From Gammaproteobacteria bacterium (GTDB lineage: Bacteria; Gemmatimonadota; Gemmatimonadetes; Longimicrobiales; Gaopeijiaceae): 54,639 nt of DNA. Below, in pieces: positions 1 through 7,505 of the stretch. The notes below the pieces were generated by a model, which saw nothing but the letters and a program-made list of their open reading frames with translations, was not told where the DNA came from and made no database searches. Position numbers and translations under genes: made by a program. Every line of letters begins with the position of its first letter. The first letter of the stretch is position 1. The DNA is taken from assembly GCA_009840525.1 (NCBI GenBank), contig VXNP01000148.1, positions 1-54,639 on the forward strand, in the 5' to 3' direction.

Positions 1-242
1 CCCTCTCCTCTCTCCCCCTTTTTTTTCGACTCCTATGGTCTTTTTCTACCGCTCCGGGGGGTGGCGGGGGGGCGGGGCCCCGGGGGGCGCCGGGCGCGAA
101 AGCGTTCCGGCGCCGGTTGCACTTGTGCGCGCGCGGCACCTTGTCCAATCTGTAAAGGAGAAGTACCGCAGTCTCTCCGTTTCGCGGCCGCGCTCCAGGG
201 GCCGCGAGAGCCCGTCGCACCCGGCAACCCCCTACCCGTATC
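1..242. other. Leader region upstream of rho, no gene seen
   Basis: This stretch opens with a pyrimidine-rich run and a T tract (about 18-27), followed by a very G-rich segment. An AAGGAG Shine-Dalgarno-like sequence sits at 155-160, but no ATG, GTG or TTG follows at a useful distance in the rho frame, and a TAA at 153-155 closes that frame upstream. A short open frame here reads CPICKG, but nothing else supports coding. It is best read as the 5' leader of rho. Confidence 0.4.
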
Positions 243-1385
243 GTGTCGGACAGGCAATCCCTAGGCATACTTCAGGTTCTCGGCAGCGGATCCGGATTCA
301 TCCGCCTGCAGAAATTCGGCTACACCGCGTCCAAGCAGGACGTGTACGTCGGCCCCAAGGTCATCCGGCGCTTCGGACTGCGCACGGGCGACGAGATCGC
401 CGGCGACGTCGGCAACAGGCCGCGCAACGGCAAGGCGCCGCCGCTCACGCGGGTGATCGCGGTCAACGGCGAGCCGCCCGATGTGTTGCGCGATCGGCCC
501 GAGTTCACGCGTCTGAGCGCGCTCCACCCCAGGAATCAACTCAAGCTCGAGTGCGAGATCACGCACTATGGGCAGCCCGACTTCACCAATCGCGTCATCG
601 ACCTCTTCTGTCCCTTCGGCAAGGGTCAGCGGGCGATGATCGTGGCTCCGGCGAAGGCGGGGAAGACGACCATCCTGCAGCGGGTGGCGCAGGGCGTCGT
701 TACGAACCACCCGGACTGTCATCTCTACATCCTTCTGGTTGACGAGCGGCCGGAAGAGATCACGGAGATGGAGATGTGCGGGTACGGCGAGGTCATCGCC
801 TCCAGCTTCGACTACCCGGCCGAACGCCACGTGGCGGTCGCCGAGATCACCATGGAGCGCGCCCGCCGGCGGGTCGAGATGGGCCAGGACGTGGTCGTGA
901 TCCTGGACTCGATCACGCGCCTCGCCCGCGCCCACAACAACGTCGAGGAGGGAAGCGGGCGCACGCTCTCGGGCGGGCTGGACGCGAGCGTAATGGAGAA
1001 GCCCAAGCGGTTCCTGGGCAGCGCGCGCAATATCGCCGACGCTCAGGGCGGGGGTTCGCTGACCATCGTCGCCACTGCGCTGGTGGACACCGGATCGCGC
1101 ATGGATCAGGTCATCTTCGAGGAGTTCAAGGGCACCGGCAACAGCGAACTGCTGCTCTCGCGCGACCTCGCCGACCGGCGCATCTTCCCGGCAATCGACC
1201 TGGTGGCCTCGGCCACCCGGCGCGAGGAGCTCCTGCTCTCGCCCGAGGCGCTCACCCTCTCGCGCGCCTTCCGCCGTCAGTTGTCGCACAAGTCTCCGGC
1301 GGAGGCCATGACGGAGCTGCTCGGCCTGATGGGGCGGACGCGCGGCAACGACGAGCTGCTGGAGATGGCGCGCCAGCTCAACTGA
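243..1385 (+). CDS. rho: Transcription termination factor Rho (short form)
   Basis: Hexameric RNA-dependent ATPase that ends transcription. Domains visible: a cold-shock-type primary RNA-binding domain at residues 1-80 (GSGFIRL corresponds to RNP1), then a RecA-type motor. The P-loop APAKAGKT is at 135-142, Walker B VVVILDS at 217-223, the Q-loop (TLSGGLDASVMEKP) at 241-254, and the R-loop EFKGTGNSE near 300. At 380 residues it starts almost at the cold-shock domain, so the roughly 45-residue N-terminal helical domain of the E. coli protein (419 aa) is missing. The start is GTG at 243; upstream in frame there is no start codon before a TAA at 153. No clear Shine-Dalgarno precedes it. It converges on the SRPBCC gene, with a hairpin over its stop codon. 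Confidence 0.97.
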   Translation: MSDRQSLGILQVLGSGSGFIRLQKFGYTASKQDVYVGPKVIRRFGLRTGDEIAGDVGNRPRNGKAPPLTRVIAVNGEPPDVLRDRPEFTRLSALHPRNQLKLECEITHYGQPDFTNRVIDLFCPFGKGQRAMIVAPAKAGKTTILQRVAQGVVTNHPDCHLYILLVDERPEEITEMEMCGYGEVIASSFDYPAERHVAVAEITMERARRRVEMGQDVVVILDSITRLARAHNNVEEGSGRTLSGGLDASVMEKPKRFLGSARNIADAQGGGSLTIVATALVDTGSRMDQVIFEEFKGTGNSELLLSRDLADRRIFPAIDLVASATRREELLLSPEALTLSRAFRRQLSHKSPAEAMTELLGLMGRTRGNDELLEMARQLN

Positions 1386-1400
1386 CGGACGGTCGGTCAG
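1382..1400. terminator. Palindromic hairpin over the rho stop codon
   Basis: CTGAC-G-GAC-G-GTC-G-GTCAG is symmetrical: outer 5-bp arms (1382-1386 and 1396-1400), a G-G mismatch, and inner 3-bp arms. It lies exactly between the convergent rho and SRPBCC genes and includes the rho TGA. There is no T tract, so it is not a classic intrinsic terminator. It could act as a two-way roadblock or an RNA 3' end stabiliser. Confidence 0.35.
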
Positions 1401-1410
1401 AGAGCCCGGA

Positions 1411-1920
1411 TCACGGCGAACTGGCGTCACGCAGCCGTTCCAGCCCCACCTCCATCTCCCGGCCCTGCAGCCGATCCATGGCGCGCGCCACGTATCCCAG
1501 GATGGGATTCCACCCGAAGTCGCCGGTTTCTCTCCAGGTCACGCGGGTGCCGTCGCCGAGGCGGTCCAGGTCGATCGTCCCCTCCGTGATCATCGACCCG
1601 CCCTCCACCTCGACCCGGTAGCCAACCCGCTCCCCCGAGACGCTCTCGACGATGGTGAAGACGCCGTCGCCGAACTCCGGATCGTTCCAGCTGCGCCCCG
1701 CTCCGACGCCGCTTGGCGGGCCGAAGCGCTCCGCGGCGGCGTCCGGCCAGTCGGTCCACGCATCCCACAGCGACACGTCGTTGATGTAGGCGAACACCTG
1801 CTCCGGGACCGCGGGCATCTCCAGCGAGCGCTCGACCTCCCAAGTGCCGGGAAGGATGAGCCCGATGGCGAGCAGCGAGATGAAGACCACCGCGAGGAAA
1901 CTGAAGAACTTCACCGCCAT
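1411..1920 (-). CDS. SRPBCC-family protein with N-terminal membrane anchor
   Basis: 169 residues. A single hydrophobic segment (FFSFLAVVFISLLAIGLIL, about residues 5-23) anchors the protein. The rest (about 28-165) reads as a START/Bet v1-like ligand-binding fold of the polyketide cyclase/SRPBCC group, with the typical opening 'MPAVPEQVFAYINDVSLWDAW' and the ending 'RVTWRETGDFGWNP...RAMDRL'. The ligand is unknown. The start was chosen at MAVKFF because CGGAG sits 7 nt upstream; a longer frame reaching 1974 adds only Arg/Ser-rich residues. It lies 43 nt downstream of the TesA-like gene on the same strand and is probably co-transcribed with it. Confidence 0.8.
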   Translation of the reverse strand: MAVKFFSFLAVVFISLLAIGLILPGTWEVERSLEMPAVPEQVFAYINDVSLWDAWTDWPDAAAERFGPPSGVGAGRSWNDPEFGDGVFTIVESVSGERVGYRVEVEGGSMITEGTIDLDRLGDGTRVTWRETGDFGWNPILGYVARAMDRLQGREMEVGLERLRDASSP

Positions 1921-1963
1921 GGTGTGGCTCCGGGATCGAGAAGGGCGAGGAGGGGATTTGCGG

Positions 1964-2725
1964 TCAGCGGCCATCGATGCGTCTCAGCACCGGCTCCAGG
2001 CTGGTCCAGACGGTTTCGGCGATGATCTCGTGCCCCTCCACCGAGGGGTGGATGCCATCGGGCTGGTTGAGTTCGCGAATGCCGCCCACGTCCTCCAGGA
2101 GGAAGGGGATGAGGGCGACGTCCGCCTCGCGGGCCACCTGGGGGAAGACGGCCCTGAAGCTCTCGGTGTAGCGTTGACCCAGATTGGGCGGCGCCTGCAT
2201 GCCCGCAAGCAGGATCTCGACTTCCGGATATCGAGCCCGGGTCTCCCCAATGACGGCCAGCAGGTTGCCGCGCAGGGCATCGACATCCTGCCCGCGCAGG
2301 CCGTCGTTGGCGCCCAGCTCGACCACGAGCACGCGCACCGGCATGCGCAGCAGCCACTCCAGGCGCCGCAAGCCTCCCGCGCTGGTGTCGCCGCCGACGC
2401 CCGCGTTCACCACCCGGAAGGGCAGCGCGGCGCGGTCGATTCGCGCCTGGACCCTCGCGGGGAAGGCGTGTTCCCGTGCGTTGTCCAGGCCGTAGCCCTC
2501 GGTGAGGCTCGTGCCCAGGAAGAGGACAACACCGCGCTCGCGCGAGATGTCTGTCGTAGAGACGGCGGATTGTGACGCAGGCGGCGAGGAGGGCGAGCCG
2601 GCCTCGCTGGCGGCGTCCGTTGCCGCAACTTCCCGATCCGGCGAACGTAACGCTCCGGGGTCTTCTGCTCCCCCGCACGCGGGCAGGAACGTGAGCAGGC
2701 CGAATGCCGTCAGGCGTCTCCACAT
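1964..2725 (-). CDS. tesA: TesA-like SGNH/GDSL esterase, lipoprotein
   Basis: 253-residue secreted esterase related to E. coli TesA (acyl-CoA thioesterase I/lysophospholipase L1). Catalytic blocks in order: GTSLTEGYG (nucleophile Ser), NAGVGGDTS (oxyanion Gly), VELGANDGLRG (Asn), QPDGIHPS (Asp/His). The N-terminus MWRRLTAFGLLTFLPACGG looks like a lipoprotein signal with Cys17 as the lipidation site, followed by a Ser/Ala-rich linker to about residue 60. Its ATG is the reverse complement of the CAT that overlaps the start of the ABC ATPase gene on the other strand, so the two genes diverge from one another's start codon. The tesA-ybbA-ybbP neighbourhood is well known in other bacteria, which supports all three assignments. 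Confidence 0.88.
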   Translation of the reverse strand: MWRRLTAFGLLTFLPACGGAEDPGALRSPDREVAATDAASEAGSPSSPPASQSAVSTTDISRERGVVLFLGTSLTEGYGLDNAREHAFPARVQARIDRAALPFRVVNAGVGGDTSAGGLRRLEWLLRMPVRVLVVELGANDGLRGQDVDALRGNLLAVIGETRARYPEVEILLAGMQAPPNLGQRYTESFRAVFPQVAREADVALIPFLLEDVGGIRELNQPDGIHPSVEGHEIIAETVWTSLEPVLRRIDGR

Positions 2726-3470
2726 GATGATCGTCGCCGAAGATGTGAGCAAAGCGTACGGGCGCGGCAGCCGCTCGCTGGTCGTCTTGCGCGACATCGA
2801 CCTGCGCGTCCCCGAAGAGGACTTTATCGCCCTCGTGGGTCCCTCGGGAAGCGGCAAGACCACCCTGCTGGGCCTGCTCGCCGGGCTCGATGCGCCAACG
2901 ACGGGTTCGGTCAGCCTGGGCGGCGAACGGCTGTCGGCCCTTACCGCCGACGAGCGGGCCGCGTTCCGGGCGGAAAAGGTAGGCTTTGTCTTCCAGACCT
3001 TCCACCTCCTGCCCACCCTCACGGCGCTTGAGAACGTCATGGTTCCGCTGGAGCTGGCCCCGCGCGCGACGGCGTCGGGGAGTGCCAGGCACGGACCCTG
3101 GGTCAGGCCGCGGGTGCGGGCCCGCGAGCTGCTCGAGCGGGTGGGGCTCGCCGAGCGCATACACCACTACCCGGCGCAGCTCTCCGGCGGCGAGCAGCAG
3201 CGGGTCGCTCTCGCCCGCGCCTTCGCCAACCGGCCGCTGGTGCTGTTCGCGGACGAGCCCACGGGCAACCTGGACTCGGCGGCCGGGGCGGTGGTGGTCG
3301 AGCTGATGGAGGAGCTCAACCGGGAGTGCCGTACCACCATCGTGCTCGCGACCCACGACCTCGAGCTGGCCGCCCGAGCGAGGCGCGTGATCACCCTGCG
3401 GGACGGGCGCATCACGTCGGACCGCCGGAACGGGCATCCGGGCAGCCCGAACCGCCGCGAGGCGGAGTGA
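2724..3470 (+). CDS. ABC transporter ATPase, YbbA/LolD-like
   Basis: 248-residue nucleotide-binding subunit of a MacB/FtsX-class exporter. Motifs: Walker A GPSGSGKT, Q-loop FVFQTFHLLP, signature LSGGEQQRVALARA, Walker B VLFADEPTGNLD, H-loop ATHD. These are typical of the YbbA/LolD/MacB group. Either of two adjacent ATGs (2724 or 2727) could start it; neither has a good Shine-Dalgarno. The stop overlaps the permease start by four bases (GTGA), so the two are translationally coupled. An insertion of about 15 residues (ATASGSARHGPWVRPRVR) before the signature motif is longer than usual. Divergent from the tesA-like gene. Confidence 0.93.
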   Translation: MMIVAEDVSKAYGRGSRSLVVLRDIDLRVPEEDFIALVGPSGSGKTTLLGLLAGLDAPTTGSVSLGGERLSALTADERAAFRAEKVGFVFQTFHLLPTLTALENVMVPLELAPRATASGSARHGPWVRPRVRARELLERVGLAERIHHYPAQLSGGEQQRVALARAFANRPLVLFADEPTGNLDSAAGAVVVELMEELNRECRTTIVLATHDLELAARARRVITLRDGRITSDRRNGHPGSPNRREAE

Positions 3471-6028
3471 TCCCCTTCTCGCTGCGGCTCGCCTGGAGGG
3501 AGGGCCGCGCGGGCATGCGCCGCATCGGGGCGTATGCCGCCTCGGTGGCTCTCGGGGTCGCCGCGCTGGTGGCGGTGCACTCCTTCAGCGGGGACGTGAT
3601 CCGGTCGATACGGGAGGAGTCGCAACTCCTGCTGGGCGCCGACCTGCGCCTCAGTTCCAACGCCCCTATCTCCGACAGCGTGGGCGCCATCGCCGACTCG
3701 GTGGTGACGGAGGGAGGGCGCCTCTCCCGGGTCACCGGGCTGGTGTCCATGGTGTACGCGCCTGGGAGCGGGGCCACGCGGCTCACCCAGGTGCGGGGGG
3801 TGGAGGGGGGCTTCCCGCTCTACGGGCGAGTGGAGACCACGCCTCCGGGTATCTGGCCGCGCCTGGGCGAGCCCGGGGTTGCGATCGTGGACGAGGCCAT
3901 CCCCATCCAGTTGGGGGTGGGCGCGGGCGACACCCTGCAGGTCGGCACCTCCTCCTTCGTCATTCTGGGCACCGTGCGCGGCCTCCCCACCGACATCGGC
4001 TTCCAGAGCGCCATCGGGCCGCGCGTGTTCGTCGCCCGGAGCGACCTCGCCGCCAGCGGGCTGCTCGAGTTCGGCAGCGTCGCCCGCTACCACATCTATG
4101 TGCGCATGCCCGCGGGAGAGGACCCGGAGGACCTCGAGGGCCGCCACTGGCGCTTCTTCCGCAACCAGGCGGTGACCTCGGTGACCGCCCAGGACCAGGC
4201 CCGGAGGCTCACCCGGGGCACGCGCATGCTCGCCTGGTTCCTGCGGGTCGTGGGGTTGATCGCGCTGCTGCTCGGAGGCATCGGCGCGGCCAGCGCAATC
4301 CACGTGTACGTGAAGGAGAAAACCACGTCGGTCGCGGTGCTGCGCTGCATCGGCGCGCGCGAGCGGAGCGTCTTCAACGCCTACCTGTTTCAGGCGGTGG
4401 CGCTCGGGCTCGTCGGCTCGGTCGCGGGGGTGCTGGGTGGGATCGGGCTGCAGCGCCTTTTGCCCCTGTTGATCGCCGATGTGCTGCCCGTGGCGATCGA
4501 GGCGCGTGTCGACCGGACGGCCGTGGTCGCGGGGATGGTGACCGGGATGGCGGCGGCTGCGCTGTTCGCGCTCGTCCCGCTTCTCCGCATCCGCGGCATC
4601 GCTCCCCTCCAGGCCCTGCGCGCCGACTTCGAGCCGCAGGTGACGGCGCGGGCGCGGCTGGATCGCGTGTTCGCGTTCGGCGCTCTGGTCGGCGGGATGC
4701 TGTTGCTCAGCCTGTGGCAGGCCCCCGAGCCCGAGCACGGCCTCGCCTTCGCCGGTGGCCTGAGCGCCGCCCTGCTGCTGCTCTACTGCACCGCGGTTGC
4801 CTTGACCCGCCTGACCCGGCGGTACTTCCCGGCGCGCGCGTCGTACGCCGTCCGCCAGGGCGTCGCCAACCTCTTCCGGCCCCAGAACCAGACCGCCGCC
4901 GTCATGCTCGCGCTCGGGCTGGGCGCCTTCCTCATCACCACCGTGCTCGCGGTGCAGGCCAGCCTGGGCCGCGCGCTCTCGGTGGACGGCGGGCAGGAAC
5001 AGCCCAATCTGCTCTTCTTCGACGTCCAGCCCGACCAGCGGGACGGCGTGACCGACCTGGTGGCGGAGGCGGGCGGTGGCCCGGTCGACCTGACCGCCGT
5101 GGTGCCGGCACGCATCTCCGGCCTGAATGGCCGTCCGGCCGCGGCGATCCTGCGCGACCGCAGGGACGGCGGCCCGGCGCGCTGGGCGGTGCGCCGCCTG
5201 TACCGCAACACCTCGCGCGCCGAGCTCTCCGACACCGAGGAGCTCGTGGCCGGCCGCTGGTGGGGGGAGGGGACGGCCCGCGGCGGCGACAACGGCGGCG
5301 ACCCGCCCGACGGCGTCTCCCTCGACGCCGACCTGGCCGACGACCTCAGGGTCGGGATCGGCGACCGGATCACATGGGACGTCCAGGGCGTCCCCGTGAC
5401 CACCACCGTTGAGAACCTGCGCCGCGTCGACTGGGACCGCTTCGACCTCAACTTCCTGGTGGTCGCCGAGCCCGGCGTCTTCGACCAGGCCCCGCGCAGC
5501 TACCTGGGCCTCGCCCGCATCGTCGACCCGGATGCCCGCGCGCGCATGCAGCGCAACCTGGTGCTCAGCCTCCCCAACGTCTCCGTGCTCGACCTCGCGC
5601 TCATCCAGGAGGCCCTCGACACCATCCTCGGCCGCGTGGGCGGGGCCATCCGCTTCCTCGCCTTCTTCATCGCCCTCGCCGGCGTGGTGGTGCTGGTGGG
5701 CTCCCTCTCCACGTCCCGTTTTCAGAGGATGCGCGAGAGCGCCCTCCTGAAGACGCTGGGCGCGCGCCGCTCCCTCGTACGGCAGGTCCTGCTCGCGGAA
5801 TACACCAGCCTGGGCGTGCTCGCCGGGCTGACGGGCGCGCTGCTGGGTGTGTGTTCCGCGTGGGCGCTGGTCGAGTTCTTCTTCGAACTCGACTTCCACC
5901 TGCCCCTCGGGCGCGTCGCCGGCGTGTGGCTGGTGGTGGTCGCTCTGACCGTGGTCACCGGGTTCGCCAACAGCCGGGGCGTTCTGCGGCGGAAGCCGCT
6001 TGCGACGCTGCGCGCGGTGGCGGAGTAG
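3467..6028 (+). CDS. ABC transporter permease, YbbP-like (two FtsX domains)
   Basis: 853-residue inner-membrane permease pairing with the upstream ATPase. Layout: first membrane segment near residues 18-38, a large periplasmic domain with 'LLGADLRLSS' (typical of YbbP), an FtsX block of three segments around residues 255-385 beginning ARRLTRGTRMLAWFLRVVGLIALLLGG, a central transmembrane pair around 405-455, a second periplasmic domain, and a C-terminal FtsX block at about 725-850 with 'RMRESALLKTLGARRSLV'. E. coli YbbP has about 800 residues. Start GTG 3467 in GTGA, coupled to the ATPase. The substrate is unknown; the TesA/YbbA/YbbP set is usually linked to lipid or envelope handling. It ends only 9 nt from the convergent aminotransferase. 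Confidence 0.9.
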   Translation: MIPFSLRLAWREGRAGMRRIGAYAASVALGVAALVAVHSFSGDVIRSIREESQLLLGADLRLSSNAPISDSVGAIADSVVTEGGRLSRVTGLVSMVYAPGSGATRLTQVRGVEGGFPLYGRVETTPPGIWPRLGEPGVAIVDEAIPIQLGVGAGDTLQVGTSSFVILGTVRGLPTDIGFQSAIGPRVFVARSDLAASGLLEFGSVARYHIYVRMPAGEDPEDLEGRHWRFFRNQAVTSVTAQDQARRLTRGTRMLAWFLRVVGLIALLLGGIGAASAIHVYVKEKTTSVAVLRCIGARERSVFNAYLFQAVALGLVGSVAGVLGGIGLQRLLPLLIADVLPVAIEARVDRTAVVAGMVTGMAAAALFALVPLLRIRGIAPLQALRADFEPQVTARARLDRVFAFGALVGGMLLLSLWQAPEPEHGLAFAGGLSAALLLLYCTAVALTRLTRRYFPARASYAVRQGVANLFRPQNQTAAVMLALGLGAFLITTVLAVQASLGRALSVDGGQEQPNLLFFDVQPDQRDGVTDLVAEAGGGPVDLTAVVPARISGLNGRPAAAILRDRRDGGPARWAVRRLYRNTSRAELSDTEELVAGRWWGEGTARGGDNGGDPPDGVSLDADLADDLRVGIGDRITWDVQGVPVTTTVENLRRVDWDRFDLNFLVVAEPGVFDQAPRSYLGLARIVDPDARARMQRNLVLSLPNVSVLDLALIQEALDTILGRVGGAIRFLAFFIALAGVVVLVGSLSTSRFQRMRESALLKTLGARRSLVRQVLLAEYTSLGVLAGLTGALLGVCSAWALVEFFFELDFHLPLGRVAGVWLVVVALTVVTGFANSRGVLRRKPLATLRAVAE

Positions 6029-6037
6029 AAGCTCCCC

Positions 6038-7213
6038 CTACGCTCCCGCCCGCGCGTACGCCCGCAGCCGTTCGCTCGCCGTCTCCAGGCTGCCGATGCG
6101 CTTGCAGAAGACGAAGCGCACGTAGGTGCTGTCCCCGGCTTCCACGTTGAAGAAGCTCGATCCCGGCACCGGGATCACTCCCGCATCGCGCCCCAGCGCG
6201 CGCGAGAAGGTGTCGTCGTCCTCATCGGAGAGATCCGAGAAGTCGGCCATGATGTAGTAGGCGCCTTCCGGAGGGGAGCAGCGGAATCCGCCCTCGCGCA
6301 GGCCCTGGTACAGGACTTCCCGCTTCGCCTGGTAGCTCTGCTTCAGATCTTCGTAGAACTCGGGCCCGAGCGCGTTCATCGCCGTCGCGACCCCTTCCTG
6401 CAGCGGTGCGGGCGCGCCCACGGTCAGGAAGTCGTGCACCTTGCGGATCTCGTCGGTCAGGTCGGCCGGCGCCACGATGGTGCCCAGCCGCCAGCCGGTG
6501 ACGCTGTAGGTCTTGGAGGCGCCGGAGACGGTGACCGTGCGCTCGCGCATGTCGGGGAGAGTGGCCAGCGGGATGTGCTCGCCCTCGTAGTAGATGTGCT
6601 CGTAGATCTCGTCCGTGAAGGCGAGCAGATCGTGACGCCGGCAGATGTCGGCGACCCCCTTCAGCTCCTCGCGGTCGAAGACGCGTCCGGTGGGGTTGTT
6701 GGGCGTATTGAGGATGATGGCGCGCGTGTGCGGGGTGACGTCCGCCTCGAGCCGTGCCGCGTCCAGGCGGAACTCCGGCGGCTCCAGCCGATGGAACACG
6801 GGCGTGGCCTCGCACAGGATGGCGTCCGGGCCGTAGTTCTCGTAGAACGGCTCCAGCACGATCACCTCGTCGCCCGGGTTGATGACCGCCATCATGATGG
6901 ACGCCATCGCTTCAGTAGCCCCGCAGGTGACCGTGATCTCGCGCTCGCCGTTCACCTCCATCCCGTACCACTCACGGTACTTGCGCACCAGCGCGTCGCG
7001 GTAGCGCGGCGAGCCCCACGTGATCGCGTACTGGTTGATGTCGCTCTGGATGGCCTCACAGGCGGCGTCCTTGATCACCTGCGGCGCCGGGAAGTCCGGG
7101 AATCCCTGGGCCAGATTCAGCGCCCCGCACTCCTGTGCGACACGCGTCATCTCGCGGATGACGGACTCGGTGAAGAGGCGCGTCCGGCGCGCCGTGCGTG
7201 GCTTCTGGGTCAT
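6038..7213 (-). CDS. PLP-dependent aminotransferase, class I/II
   Basis: 391-residue cytosolic fold-type I aminotransferase. Diagnostic features: LAQGFPDFPAP near the N-terminus, the substrate/PLP Asn motif NTPNNPTGRVF, Asp-Glu-Ile-Tyr (FTDEIYEHIYYEG), the Schiff-base lysine in VSGASKTYSVTGWRLG, and the C-terminal Arg in TYVRFVFCKR. The 'QGFPDFPAP' opening and 'SKTYSVTGWR' favour the kynurenine/methionine aminotransferase branch over aspartate aminotransferase, but the substrate cannot be fixed from sequence. The start MTQKPRT was chosen over upstream in-frame Met codons because the upstream part is low-complexity. It diverges from the S9 peptidase across 292 nt. Confidence 0.9.
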   Translation of the reverse strand: MTQKPRTARRTRLFTESVIREMTRVAQECGALNLAQGFPDFPAPQVIKDAACEAIQSDINQYAITWGSPRYRDALVRKYREWYGMEVNGEREITVTCGATEAMASIMMAVINPGDEVIVLEPFYENYGPDAILCEATPVFHRLEPPEFRLDAARLEADVTPHTRAIILNTPNNPTGRVFDREELKGVADICRRHDLLAFTDEIYEHIYYEGEHIPLATLPDMRERTVTVSGASKTYSVTGWRLGTIVAPADLTDEIRKVHDFLTVGAPAPLQEGVATAMNALGPEFYEDLKQSYQAKREVLYQGLREGGFRCSPPEGAYYIMADFSDLSDEDDDTFSRALGRDAGVIPVPGSSFFNVEAGDSTYVRFVFCKRIGSLETASERLRAYARAGA

Positions 7214-7505
7214 GGTGTGTCGTGCTCGCTGGTGGGTGACGGATCCGGGGGCCAGTGAACGGCCCGCCCGGGCCTGGAGGGAGTCGCGGTGGGCACGTGG
7301 GCGTGCGCCTCCGTGCGGCGAAGCTGCAAGCTCTGCGGAGCGGGGCGGCTGGGCAAGTGGGGAGCGGCAACTCGCGCGCTTGCAGCCCTGATCCCAATCC
7401 GGGCATATTGCCAGCACCGCGCGGGGCGGCGGGGGAGGTCCCGTCACACCCACGCGGTCAACGGATCCGCGAGCCGGATCCGATCACCCTTGGCAGGTCG
7501 GGAAC
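7214..7505. other. Divergent intergenic region
   Basis: 292 nt between the aminotransferase and S9 peptidase starts, transcribed outward in both directions. It is GC-rich and shows no recognisable gene. AGGTCGGGAAC just before 7506 is the likely ribosome site of the peptidase. I see no convincing sigma-70 boxes. Confidence 0.3.

Noticed and set aside
61-264. Small gene before rho with CPICKG
   Set aside because: A single Cys pair in an Arg/Gly/Pro-rich frame, no ribosome site, and it runs into the rho start.
3167-5899. Very long open frame on the minus strand opposite the YbbA/YbbP genes
   Set aside because: It is a GC-rich antisense shadow: no domain, low-complexity His/Arg/Glu-rich sequence, and the plus strand has well-conserved ABC motifs.
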